The notes beneath the pieces were generated by a model, which was given only the letters and a program-made list of their open reading frames with translations, did no database searches and was not told the DNA's origin. From an uncultured Eubacteriales bacterium (GTDB lineage: Bacteria > Bacillota > Clostridia > Christensenellales > CAG-138): DNA of 64,000 bases. Each line of letters opens with the position of its first letter. Position 1 is the first letter of the stretch. The stretch spans positions 1 through 64,000 of the forward strand of contig ONNZ01000005.1 of NCBI GenBank assembly GCA_900319345.1. The letters are read 5' to 3'. Of the stretch, positions 25,282-33,197 are shown one piece after another. The position numbers and the translations under genes are program-made.

Positions 25282-25310
25282 ATTGTACAAAAATAGCGTT
25301 TCACCGTCAA
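25282..25310 (-). promoter_or_regulatory. Promoter of the aldo/keto reductase gene
   Basis: On the minus strand TTGACG (25305-25310) and TACAAT (25282-25287) are 17 bases apart. Confidence 0.76.
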
Positions 25311-25383
25311 GAAAATATAAGATTGCACTTTCAAATACGATCGATCTGTGATACTATATGCCATCATGTGTTTCGAGGTCGCT

Positions 25384-26316
25384 ATGCTTTACATCCTTAT
25401 TCCCATCTGTCTGTTGCTTCTGTTGCTCCTGGGCGCCAGCTTCTATGCCTTTGAAAGAGGCAGCACCCGGCGAGACAGGACCGAGCTCTTTCGCGTGACC
25501 AGCGTGGTCCCCTCCGGCCGATACGCCTTCCGGGACCAGATGCAGCAGGGCGTGGACTGGTATGAGAGCCAGCCTAAGACGGAGCTCCATATCACCAGCC
25601 GGGACGGGCTTGCCTTGACTGCGGAATTGCTGGAAGCGGAGAATCCCATCGGCCTTATAGTGGCGGTCCACGGCTTTCGCTCCTGGCCCGCCCGTGAGTT
25701 CGCCAAGGTCGCCCAGCATCTGTACGAGGAAGGATACACCGTGCTCTACCCCTATATGCGTGCCCATCGCAAGAGCGAGGGCAAGTATATCACCTTCGGC
25801 GTGAAGGAGCGATACGATATCGCCGCCTGGGCCAAGCTCCTTTCCGACAAACATCCCGATCTGCCCCTGTTCCTTTACGGCCAAAGCATGGGCGGCGCCA
25901 CGGTGATCATGGCTTCCGGCCTGGATCTGCCCAAACAAACCCGTGGCATCATCGCCGATTCCGCCTTCCACTCCCCGCGGGACGTGATCGCCACCGCCCT
26001 TACCAATGCTTACAAGGTCCCCGTCTTCCCCATGCTCCCCGCCATGGACATGTGGGCCAGGATCATCGCCGGATACTCTTTGACCGCCACCACCTGCCGG
26101 GAGGCGCTGGATAAGACGGATCTCCCCTTCCTGTTCATCCATGGAAAGCTGGACGAGCTGGTCCCTTATGACATGGGATATCAGAACTACGTGGAGTGCC
26201 ATACGGAGAAGGAGATGCTCACCGTGGAAACGGCTGCCCACTGCGCGTGCTGCTACGTGGACCCCGTGGGCTATATGACGTATCTGGACGATTTTCTCAA
26301 AAAATATACAAAATGA
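25384..26316 (+). CDS. Membrane-anchored alpha/beta hydrolase
   Basis: This 310-residue protein has an N-terminal hydrophobic anchor (about residues 2-18) and an alpha/beta hydrolase fold. VAVHGFRSWPAREF is the oxyanion region, LYGQSMGGATVIM holds the nucleophile Ser, LFIHGKLDELVPY the acid, and AAHCACC the His. Similar YqkD-like proteins occur in Firmicutes without a settled substrate. The start at 25384 is chosen for GAGGTCGCT before it; two upstream ATGs exist. Confidence 0.85.
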   Translation: MLYILIPICLLLLLLLGASFYAFERGSTRRDRTELFRVTSVVPSGRYAFRDQMQQGVDWYESQPKTELHITSRDGLALTAELLEAENPIGLIVAVHGFRSWPAREFAKVAQHLYEEGYTVLYPYMRAHRKSEGKYITFGVKERYDIAAWAKLLSDKHPDLPLFLYGQSMGGATVIMASGLDLPKQTRGIIADSAFHSPRDVIATALTNAYKVPVFPMLPAMDMWARIIAGYSLTATTCREALDKTDLPFLFIHGKLDELVPYDMGYQNYVECHTEKEMLTVETAAHCACCYVDPVGYMTYLDDFLKKYTK

Positions 26317-26319
26317 CTC

Positions 26320-26348
26320 TTGCATTAAACGGCCTTTTACAGTAGAAT
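26320..26348 (+). promoter_or_regulatory. Promoter of the phosphofructokinase gene
   Basis: TTGCAT (26320-26325) and TAGAAT (26343-26348) are 17 bases apart, 36 bases before the start codon. Confidence 0.7.
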
Positions 26349-26384
26349 GTTCAGCATTGATGCAAACACCAAAGGAGAACAATA

Positions 26385-27635
26385 ATGGATAAACTCATTG
26401 GCGCCTGCCTGGTCGCTCAGTCCGGCGGGCCCACAGCTGTCATCAACGCCAGTGCGTACGGCGTGATCCGTACCGCCCTGGATAGCGATTCTATCACCCA
26501 CGTCTACGGCGCTGCCCATGGCATCAAGGGCGTATTGGACGATATCCTCTACGATCTCGATCAGGAAGACGAGCACGAGCTGCGCCTCCTGCTTAACACC
26601 CCCTCCGCCTCCCTGGGCTCCTGCCGCTATAAGCTGAAGGACTACACGGAGGACGACACCGACTTCCGCCGGATCCTGGAAGTGTTCAAGAAGCACGACA
26701 TCCGCTACTTCTTCTATATCGGCGGCAACGACTCCATGGACACCTGCAACAAGATCAGCAAGTTCTTCCAGCAGGAAAACTACCTCTGCCGGGTCATCGG
26801 CGTACCCAAGACCGTGGACAACGACCTGTACGGCACGGACCACTGCCCGGGCTTCGCCTCCGCCGCCAAGTACGTCATCACCAGCTGCATGGAGATGCGC
26901 CGCGACTGCAACGTGTACGACTACTTCTCGGTACTTATCGTGGAGGTCATGGGCCGTCACGCCGGATGGCTGGCCGGTGCTGCCGGCGTCGCCACCGCCA
27001 CGGGCGACGGACCGGATCTGGTGTACATGCCGGAGACGGATTTCGACATGGGCCAGTTCCTGACGGACGTGAAGCGGGTCATGGACGAGCGGGGCGACTG
27101 CATGGTGGTGGTCTCCGAGGGTATCCATGACAAGAACGGCGTCTTCATCGCGGAATACGGCGCCGCTGTCGCCAACACCGACAGCTTCGGCCATAAGCAG
27201 CTGGGCGGCGTGGCCGCCACGTTGGTGAGCTACGTAAAAGCCAAGCTGGGCGTGAAGAAGATCCGCGGCGTGGAGCTGTCCCTGCTGCAGCGCTGCTCCT
27301 CCCATTTTGCCTCTGCCACAGATATCAACGAATCCTTTGCCGCCGGTCGCGCGGCGGTGAAGGCCGCCGTCAACGGCATGTCTGACAAGATGATGGCCTT
27401 CCATCGCCATATGGACGTGTACGGCGACTATGCCTGCGACGTGGTCCCCGAGGACCTGTCCCTGGCGGCCAACACGGAGAAGAAGGTGCCCCGGGAATGG
27501 ATCAACGAGGCCGGCAATGGCGTCACCCAGGAGTTCGTGGACTACGTGCTGCCCCTCATCCAGGGCACGCCCAATCTGCCCCTCGAAAACGGTCTCCCCC
27601 GCTTCGCCCGGTTGAAGCGGATCGTCGTCAAATAA
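26385..27635 (+). CDS. pfp: 6-phosphofructokinase, PPi-dependent type
   Basis: The enzyme phosphorylates fructose-6-phosphate in glycolysis. In the 416-residue protein the phosphoryl-donor loop reads GGNDSMDT, with Asp where ATP enzymes have Gly. The catalytic segment reads PKTVDND with Lys, both marks of pyrophosphate-dependent enzymes. MGRHAGWLA supports the family. If correct, the reaction is reversible and saves ATP, as in many Clostridia. AAAGGAGAAC precedes the ATG. Single gene with its own promoter and terminator. Confidence 0.92.
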   Translation: MDKLIGACLVAQSGGPTAVINASAYGVIRTALDSDSITHVYGAAHGIKGVLDDILYDLDQEDEHELRLLLNTPSASLGSCRYKLKDYTEDDTDFRRILEVFKKHDIRYFFYIGGNDSMDTCNKISKFFQQENYLCRVIGVPKTVDNDLYGTDHCPGFASAAKYVITSCMEMRRDCNVYDYFSVLIVEVMGRHAGWLAGAAGVATATGDGPDLVYMPETDFDMGQFLTDVKRVMDERGDCMVVVSEGIHDKNGVFIAEYGAAVANTDSFGHKQLGGVAATLVSYVKAKLGVKKIRGVELSLLQRCSSHFASATDINESFAAGRAAVKAAVNGMSDKMMAFHRHMDVYGDYACDVVPEDLSLAANTEKKVPREWINEAGNGVTQEFVDYVLPLIQGTPNLPLENGLPRFARLKRIVVK

Positions 27636-27649
27636 ATATCTGCATGATG

Positions 27650-27677
27650 AAAAGAGTCTCCCTGCGAGGCTCTTTTA
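27650..27677. terminator. Bidirectional terminator
   Basis: AAAAGAGTCTC (27650-27660) pairs with GAGGCTCTTTT (27666-27676) around CCTGC, with one wobble. It ends the phosphofructokinase transcript and overlaps the stop codon of the convergent gene. Confidence 0.77.
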
Positions 27678-28370
27678 TGTTTCTCGGTATAGGGTCACGG
27701 ACCTTCGTATCGCACCGATCAGCAGGCACAGAGAACCTAAAAAGCGCCAATAGAGGGCCCGCCGCAGGACGATGGAAAGGAGCAACAGCAAAGCTCCGGT
27801 CAAAAGATACCGATTCCCCGGCAAATCCAGGAGCCTTTTCCACAGAGCGCCGTTCCGTTTCGGCGCGTTCCGTCGGAGCCGTTCCATGACCTGTTCCTGG
27901 CTGGGCTCCGGCCCCTCCTGCCAGGGATGAAAGACGACGCTGCAGCCATAGTCTTCTGCAACAGTAAGTAAATTGCTATTTGTATCTCCAAAACAGTGGA
28001 AGACGGTACCCTGCCCAAAGTTCAGGCAAAGGCCGATCATCCTCTCTCTATCCGGCGTCGGGTATATAATCACGCCGCCCTCCCCGCGTATGCGCTCCGC
28101 CTCCTGCTGCAGCCAAGCTTCCCGCCTTAAGGCTTTGACTGCGTCCTGCCAGATGCGATGTATATAATTGTCCCATCGCTTCCTGTCCCACAGCACGAAC
28201 AATAGCAGCAATACAGCGGATACGACGGCCGAGAAAACCAAGTTCCTTTTGAGGATGTACAGGCAAGCGCCACCCAACAAGGAGAAGAATGCCATGTCCA
28301 GGGAACGGGCCACCATTCCCCGTCCCTGGAAGCATTCTCTCTTATACGCCCTTTCCGTCATCCTGTCCAT
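27675..28370 (-). CDS. Membrane protein of unknown function
   Basis: This 231-residue protein has an N-terminal helix pair (about 25-60), a soluble middle (about 65-170, with IIYPTPDRERMIGLC and TVFHCFGDTNSN) and a C-terminal helix pair (about 180-225). I recognise no family. The longest reading uses a TTG at 28376; I use the ATG at 28370. It is divergent from the NadD fusion gene with only about 50 bases between start codons, so the promoters overlap. Confidence 0.66.
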   Translation of the reverse strand: MDRMTERAYKRECFQGRGMVARSLDMAFFSLLGGACLYILKRNLVFSAVVSAVLLLLFVLWDRKRWDNYIHRIWQDAVKALRREAWLQQEAERIRGEGGVIIYPTPDRERMIGLCLNFGQGTVFHCFGDTNSNLLTVAEDYGCSVVFHPWQEGPEPSQEQVMERLRRNAPKRNGALWKRLLDLPGNRYLLTGALLLLLSIVLRRALYWRFLGSLCLLIGAIRRSVTLYRET

Positions 28371-28384
28371 TTTCAAATTCAGTA

Positions 28385-28414
28385 TTGCCTCATGGGTAAG
28401 AAGTATACTATACT
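28385..28414 (+). promoter_or_regulatory. Promoter of the NadD fusion gene, leaderless arrangement
   Basis: TTGCCT (28385-28390) and TATACT (28409-28414) are 18 bases apart. The ATG follows exactly six bases after the -10 box and no ribosome-binding site is visible, so transcription should start at or next to the A of ATG. Confidence 0.62.
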
Positions 28415-28420
28415 ACACAC

Positions 28421-29971
28421 ATGAAGATAGGTATTTTAGGGGGCAGTTTTCACCCCATCCACAACGGACATCTGGATATGGCCCGCAGCGCTCGAGACGC
28501 CCTGGGCCTTGATGAAGTTATCCTCATGGTGGACCGTATCCCGCCCCATAAGGAGCTGGCCCAGGGAGCGACCAGCCAGCAGCGCTATACAATGGTACAG
28601 CTGGCCTGCGCAGGAGAAGTCGGATTCGTGGCTTCCGATTGGGAGTTGAACCAAAGCGGCACCAGCTATACGGCCCTCACCCTGACGCACCTGAAGGAGG
28701 AGCACCCTCAGGACCAGCTGTATTTCATCATGGGCAGCGATATGCTCCGCTCCCTTACCTCCTGGTATCATCCGGAGATCGTCTGCGAAAAGGCCCATCT
28801 GGTCTGCATCTGCCGGGCCGGGCAGGACGGCGGCGAGGCGGAGGCTGCCAAACAGGTCACGGAGCTGTTCGGCGCCCAAGTGACCCTCCTCCCCCCCGTG
28901 CGAGAGCTTTCCTCCACCGAGATTCGGAATCGTTTAGCTGATGGACGGCCCATCTCCGGCCTTGTGCCCCAGGCTGTGGAACGGTACATCTACGAGGAAG
29001 CCCTGTACACGAACGAACAGCTCGTGACGTTGACCGATGCCATGCGAGATACTCTGAAGCCCAGCCGCTTCCGGCATGTGCTGGGCGTGGAGATGACGGC
29101 GGTACAGCTGGCGGAGAATTTAGGCGCCGACGGGCAGAAGGCTCGATTGGCCGCCCTGCTCCACGACTGCGCCAAGTATCTCTCCGTCACCGAGCAGGCC
29201 ATCCTGGCCAAGCGGGACGGCAGCACCCTGGACCCCCAGAAGGACGATATGATCCTCCACGCTCCTGCCGGCGCCACCCTGGCCAGAGAGCAATACGGCA
29301 TCACGGACGACGAGGTTTTGGAGGCCATCCGCTATCACACCACCGGGACGGAGGGCATGACGCTGCTGGACGAGATCATCTGGGCAGCGGACCTCATAGA
29401 GCCTGGCCGAGACTATCCCTCCGTGGACAAGCATCGTGCCCTGCTCCTCTCCGCCAACGATCCCGTCAGCTTTGAAAAGGGGCTGCTACTTGTATTTGAC
29501 GACAATATCTGCTATATTCAGAGCAGAGGACAGGGCATCAACCCTGCCACCCTCCGCGCCAGGGACTACCTGAAGCGCAAGACCACAGCAAAGGAGACAT
29601 ACATGGAAACCCTGAACAAGGAAACGATCCTTCAGCTCTGCAGGATCCTGTACGACAAGAAGGCCCTGGACATCCGGGCCATCGAAGTGACGGACAAGAC
29701 CATCATCGCCGATTGGTTCATCGTCTGCAGCGGCCGCGGCGTGCCCCAGGTGAAGGCTCTCTCTGACGAATTGGAGGAGAAAGCCGCTGAGATGGGCCTT
29801 ATCCCCCGCCGAAAGGAGGGCTATCAGGAGGGCCGCTGGATCGTGCTGGACTTTGGAGATCTTCTGGTGCATCTGTTCCATCCGGAGGAGCGCACCTATT
29901 ATAATCTGGAGCGCCTGTGGGACGACGGGCAAAACGTGATCACCTACACCGAGGAAGGAGATGCGAAGTAA
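28421..29971 (+). CDS. nadD: Fusion: nicotinate-nucleotide adenylyltransferase - YqeK HD hydrolase - RsfS ribosome silencing factor
   Basis: The 516-residue frame holds three proteins that are usually separate. Residues 1-195 are NadD ([15 protein letters not shown] with HNGH, and [10 protein letters not shown]), which makes deamido-NAD. Residues 200-385 are a YqeK-type HD hydrolase ([27 protein letters not shown]), a diadenosine tetraphosphatase family. Residues 395-516 are RsfS/Iojap ([42 protein letters not shown]), which blocks ribosomal subunit joining. There is no stop between them. An ATG at residue 395 has AAGGAG six bases upstream, so RsfS may also be made alone. deoC follows with a one-base overlap. 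Confidence 0.93.
   Translation: MKIGILGGSFHPIHNGHLDMARSARDALGLDEVILMVDRIPPHKELAQGATSQQRYTMVQLACAGEVGFVASDWELNQSGTSYTALTLTHLKEEHPQDQLYFIMGSDMLRSLTSWYHPEIVCEKAHLVCICRAGQDGGEAEAAKQVTELFGAQVTLLPPVRELSSTEIRNRLADGRPISGLVPQAVERYIYEEALYTNEQLVTLTDAMRDTLKPSRFRHVLGVEMTAVQLAENLGADGQKARLAALLHDCAKYLSVTEQAILAKRDGSTLDPQKDDMILHAPAGATLAREQYGITDDEVLEAIRYHTTGTEGMTLLDEIIWAADLIEPGRDYPSVDKHRALLLSANDPVSFEKGLLLVFDDNICYIQSRGQGINPATLRARDYLKRKTTAKETYMETLNKETILQLCRILYDKKALDIRAIEVTDKTIIADWFIVCSGRGVPQVKALSDELEEKAAEMGLIPRRKEGYQEGRWIVLDFGDLLVHLFHPEERTYYNLERLWDDGQNVITYTEEGDAK
29591..29605 (+). promoter_or_regulatory. Internal ribosome-binding site and start for a separate RsfS
   Basis: AAGGAG (29591-29596), a six-base spacer and ATG (29603-29605) lie in frame inside the fusion, exactly where a normal RsfS N-terminus ([13 protein letters not shown]) begins. 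Confidence 0.65.
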
Positions 29972-30615
29972 TGGAACTGAACAAATACATCGACCATACC
30001 CTGCTGAAGCCGGAATCCACCCATGAGGACATCCGCCGGGTCTGTGAGGAAGCCAAGGCTTACAACACCGCCAGCGTCTGCGTGAACCCCATCTTCGCTT
30101 CCTTCGTTGCCAAGGAGCTTGAAGGCACGGATATCAAGACCTGCTGCGTGGTGGGCTTCCCACTGGGGGCCACCCCCTCCGCCATCAAGGCCGCGGAAGC
30201 GAAGCTGTGCGTGGAGAATGGAGCCCAGGAGATCGACATGGTCATCTCCGTGGGCGCTGCCCGGGAAGGCGACTGGGAGTATGTGGAAAAGGATATCAAG
30301 ACCGTGGCCGATGCCATCCGGGGCAAGGCTCTCCTAAAGGTCATCATCGAGACCTGCCTCTTGAACGACGAGCAGAAGGTGAACGCCTGCCTGTGCGCCA
30401 AGAACGCCGGGGCCGACTTCGTGAAGACTTCCACCGGCTTCTCCACCGGCGGCGCCACCGTGGAGGACGTGGCCCTCATGCGGGGCGTGGTAGGCGACGA
30501 GCTGGGCGTGAAGGCCTCCGGCGGTATCCGCTCCAAGGAGGCGGCCGAAGCCATGATCGCCGCCGGCGCCAGCCGCATTGGCGCCAGCTCCTCCAAGAAG
30601 ATCATCGAAGGCTGA
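29971..30615 (+). CDS. deoC: Deoxyribose-phosphate aldolase
   Basis: The enzyme splits 2-deoxyribose-5-phosphate into acetaldehyde and glyceraldehyde-3-phosphate. The 214-residue protein has [10 protein letters not shown] at the start, [20 protein letters not shown], the Schiff-base lysine in [16 protein letters not shown], and KASGGIRS. Its ATG overlaps the TAA of the fusion gene by one base (TAATG) with GAAGGAG upstream. deo-type nucleoside genes are not adjacent. Confidence 0.97.
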   Translation: MELNKYIDHTLLKPESTHEDIRRVCEEAKAYNTASVCVNPIFASFVAKELEGTDIKTCCVVGFPLGATPSAIKAAEAKLCVENGAQEIDMVISVGAAREGDWEYVEKDIKTVADAIRGKALLKVIIETCLLNDEQKVNACLCAKNAGADFVKTSTGFSTGGATVEDVALMRGVVGDELGVKASGGIRSKEAAEAMIAAGASRIGASSSKKIIEG

Positions 30616-30630
30616 GCTGATTCGGATATA

Positions 30631-30662
30631 AAAGCCCCTGACCGATCGTCAGAGGCTTTTTT
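30631..30662 (+). terminator. Terminator after deoC
   Basis: AAAGCC-C-CTGAC and GTCAG-A-GGCTTT pair around CGATC with one mismatch, followed by TTTTTG. Confidence 0.85.
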
Positions 30663-30665
30663 GTG

Positions 30666-31181
30666 TCACCATAAGGGAGAAAAATGCTCGTACACGAAGT
30701 CGCTGTATTCGGCAAATTCTCCTTTCTTCCATCCCTCCTGAATGGCCAGGGTCATCTGCCGCTGTTCCTGCGGATCTATGTCCGCGTAACGGTGGATGAT
30801 CACGCCGCCCGCTCGTTCCTCCTTCAGTATCTCGGCATACACGTCCGGCACATGTTCAAAAAGGGTCACCGGCACGTCTGTCACACTCTCAAAGGAACGC
30901 CCTCTGGTACGAACCAAACCTTCCTCTGAGACGGGCGTATACAGATACCCCTCCCTGCCTGCGTACATGACCTTGAGCTGATCGGGGAATCGCTCATAAT
31001 AATTCTGTTTGCCGCTTTTGTCCGGGCCCATGGTCACGAAGTTTTCCGTAGGCATTCGGCAGCATACCAGGGCGTACACCCTGTCCAGCGTAAAGTATGC
31101 CACCTTTTCGCCGGAGGAATGAGACTTTGATCTTGCCCATATGGTCGTCAAACCGCCGACCACGCTGCCATGATATAACAT
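30666..31181 (-). CDS. Hypothetical protein with YHGS-type N-terminus
   Basis: This 171-residue protein begins MLYHGSVVGGLTTI and continues with a short SSGEKVAYFT segment. The layout (LYHGS, then G..aYfT, then an acidic C-terminus) recalls the NAD-binding core of small ADP-ribosyltransferase-like families such as DUF3990. That link is only a pattern match; a catalytic Glu cannot be assigned. The ATG at 31181 is favoured because GTGAGGGGAAGA precedes it. It stands alone, converging on deoC. Confidence 0.62.
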   Translation of the reverse strand: MLYHGSVVGGLTTIWARSKSHSSGEKVAYFTLDRVYALVCCRMPTENFVTMGPDKSGKQNYYERFPDQLKVMYAGREGYLYTPVSEEGLVRTRGRSFESVTDVPVTLFEHVPDVYAEILKEERAGGVIIHRYADIDPQEQRQMTLAIQEGWKKGEFAEYSDFVYEHFSPLW

Positions 31182-31285
31182 TCTTCCCCTCACTTTCGCT
31201 TGTTTTAAAACCATAGTACAAGATGTATTCCTTCAGTACAAGTCTTGAAAGTCAGCGGTATGTGTGGTATTATACATTTAGAGAG

Positions 31286-31320
31286 AAAAACGCCTTTCCG
31301 TTCAGCGGGAAGGCGTTTTT
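31286..31320 (-). terminator. Terminator of the ten-gene run
   Basis: On the minus strand AAAAACGCCTTCCC pairs with GGAAAGGCGTTTTT around GCTGAAC, followed by CTCTC. The stop codon of the metallophosphoesterase gene lies in the loop. Confidence 0.82.
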
Positions 31321-32108
31321 AATGTGATGAGATCGATTTCGGGACGGTTGAAGATGCGGGGCGGCAGGAAGCTGTGGGTACCCGCGCCTCGGGAGACATA
31401 AAGCTTTGTACAGTCCTTCACATATATCCCCGACGTGTATCGGGGCAATACGCCCTGATCGGGGCTGTACAACCCTTGGCCGAAGATACGGACTTGGCCG
31501 CCGTGAGCGTGGCCGGACAGGACCAGGTCCACGCATGTACGAGCATAGTCTTCGATCCGTTCCGGGTGGTGGGCCAAAAGGATGGTGCATCTTTCCTTGG
31601 GGATCAGCTCTTCGATCTCCCCAGGTGAGGCTTCCTCACGTATGCCGCACAAGGCCAACTGGTCGTTCTCTCGCATCAAAGTCATCGCTTCGTTGTCCAG
31701 CACGTGGACGCCCCGGTCCGTCAGCTCTGCCTTGATGCTGTCCCAATGGCCGATCTCCGCTTCGTGATTGCCCTCCACGAAATAGACGGGCGTTTTGTCC
31801 TTCAACGCTTTGAGCAGGGCGTAGACGTTCTTCCGCTGCTTGGGAAGATGCCGGTCCAGCAGGTCCCCGGTGAGCGCCGCCATATCAAAATCCAGCGTTT
31901 CGATAGCCCGCAGAAGTTCCTGACCATCCTTCCCGTAAGCTCGGTTGTGGAGGTCCGACACCTGCAATATAGTGAACCCGTCGAAGGCTTTGGGCAGACG
32001 ATCCAGCTCGATCTTAGTTCTGCGCAGGTCGAAACGGTTGGTGTCCCACCAGCCGTAGAGCAGCACCAGGATGCCCGCTATGAGAATGGCGATCAGCGTG
32101 TAGAGCAC
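31302..32108 (-). CDS. Membrane-anchored metallophosphoesterase
   Basis: This 268-residue calcineurin-like phosphoesterase has an N-terminal helix (about 2-18) and metal motifs VSDLHNR, ALTGDLLDRH, VEGNHEAEIG, LLAHHPE and LVLSGHAHGGQ. Related proteins act on lipid or nucleotide phosphates. The longest reading uses a TTG at 32123, but GGAAAGGAGAATC places a ribosome-binding site just before the GTG at 32108, which I use. The gene overlaps the preceding glycosylase gene by 16 bases and ends the run. Confidence 0.87.
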   Translation of the reverse strand: MLYTLIAILIAGILVLLYGWWDTNRFDLRRTKIELDRLPKAFDGFTILQVSDLHNRAYGKDGQELLRAIETLDFDMAALTGDLLDRHLPKQRKNVYALLKALKDKTPVYFVEGNHEAEIGHWDSIKAELTDRGVHVLDNEAMTLMRENDQLALCGIREEASPGEIEELIPKERCTILLAHHPERIEDYARTCVDLVLSGHAHGGQVRIFGQGLYSPDQGVLPRYTSGIYVKDCTKLYVSRGAGTHSFLPPRIFNRPEIDLITLKTPSR

Positions 32109-32605
32109 GATTCTCCTTTCCAAATGAAGCGCCAGGGACGCAGTTGGTCCTCCTTCGAGGCATAGCCGATGCCCACCCGCGGCGCGGTCTCAAAGGCGCA
32201 TTTCGGACCTTTCCACAAGCTTATTCTGCCCGTGGTCAAGATATCGATGCCATTATAGGACAGGTCTATCCCCAGGGCCTTAGTGAGCTTCCCCGGCCCC
32301 TCAGCCCCCTGGCAGCAGCGGATCAGCACGCCCTGGGGCTCGTCCTCGGGCCCGGTGATGATGTTGAGGAGGCTATGGATGCCGTAGCATAGGTATACGT
32401 ATACATACCCGCCCCGGCGGTACAGCATCTCCGTCCGTTTCGTTCGTCCACGGTGGGCGTGGCAGGCCGTATCTGATTCGCCCCGGTAGGCCTCCGTCTC
32501 GGTGATGACCAGCTCTCGACCGTTCACCGCCAGGCAGCAGCCCAGCAGCCGGGGTGCCACCGTCAGGGCGTCCTGAAGAAAGAAATCGGCGGGCAGGTCC
32601 GTCAT
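32093..32605 (-). CDS. 3-methyladenine DNA glycosylase (AAG/Mpg family)
   Basis: The enzyme removes alkylated purines from DNA. The 170-residue protein shows the AAG-family blocks APRLLGCCLAV, ITETEAYRGESDTACHAHRGRTKRTEMLY, GYVYVYLCYGIHSLLNI, GVLIRC and GPGKLTKALGI. It is at the short end of the family. The ATG shares one base with the upstream stop, so it is translationally coupled. A second, unrelated alkyl-base glycosylase (AlkZ type) opens the same run. Confidence 0.92.
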   Translation of the reverse strand: MTDLPADFFLQDALTVAPRLLGCCLAVNGRELVITETEAYRGESDTACHAHRGRTKRTEMLYRRGGYVYVYLCYGIHSLLNIITGPEDEPQGVLIRCCQGAEGPGKLTKALGIDLSYNGIDILTTGRISLWKGPKCAFETAPRVGIGYASKEDQLRPWRFIWKGESCSTR

Positions 32606-32856
32606 CAGCCCTGGAGCCCACGGGCCTGCCGGTCCATGTCCTCCACCACGATGTCGAAAATCTCCCCTAGGCTCGCGCAATATTCGAGCACCAGCCAGGG
32701 CTCGTTGGTGTGGAAATGGATCTTGATCAGGGTCTCGTCCCCCACGCACAGGAGGCAGTCGCCCTTGAAGTTCTCGGTGAAATAATCGCTGATTTTGTCC
32801 TCGTCGAGATCGGTCCCTTCAATCAGCAGTTGGGTGTCATACTTGTATTCCAGCAT
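32605..32856 (-). CDS. Small stand-alone protein like the C-terminal part of fatty acid kinase FakA
   Basis: This 83-residue protein (EYKYDTQLLIEGTDLDEDKI, GDCLLCVGDETLIKIHFHTN) matches my recollection of the segment after the DAK2 domain in FakA/YloV proteins, which reads VG-D-.LVKVHVHTN-PG.VL. No kinase domain is present or adjacent. Such fragments are annotated in Clostridia as kinase to dihydroxyacetone kinase. A role in fatty-acid kinase regulation is only inference; a DegV protein (a FakB relative) is encoded at 63109. Confidence 0.7.
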   Translation of the reverse strand: MLEYKYDTQLLIEGTDLDEDKISDYFTENFKGDCLLCVGDETLIKIHFHTNEPWLVLEYCASLGEIFDIVVEDMDRQARGLQG

Positions 32857-32871
32857 CTTTCTATCCTCTCT

Positions 32872-33183
32872 TTACAATGTGTCCGTTTCCAACGCGGCCG
32901 TGACCAGCCGCAGCATCCGCACCAGCAACTCACGGTTCTCCGTGGTCAAATCGTAGACGGCGTCCTCCGACAGCACGCCTCTCTTGAGGTATTTGGGGAG
33001 CTTCCCCGCCTCGTCGTCCTCGTAGTCCTCCATCCACTGGTCGCTGCCGTAGTAATCGCTGAGCTGACGATACTGTGGCTGAACTTCCTCAAAGGCGGAC
33101 AGCGCCTCCGACAGCTCCCGAATGGCCTTCTCCGAAGCGTCCAGGCATTGCTCCATCTTCATGATACGTTCGATCTGTTCCAT
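32872..33183 (-). CDS. DUF4298 domain protein
   Basis: This 103-residue helical protein begins MEQIERIMKMEQCLDASEKAI and contains YRQLSDYYGSDQWMEDYEDDEAGKLP, typical of DUF4298. Its function is unknown. GGAGGAGCAGGCC precedes the ATG at 33183; longer readings overlap the preceding gene. It lies 14 bases after the aldo/keto reductase gene. Confidence 0.83.
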   Translation of the reverse strand: MEQIERIMKMEQCLDASEKAIRELSEALSAFEEVQPQYRQLSDYYGSDQWMEDYEDDEAGKLPKYLKRGVLSEDAVYDLTTENRELLVRMLRLVTAALETDTL

Positions 33184-33197
33184 GGCCTGCTCCTCCC

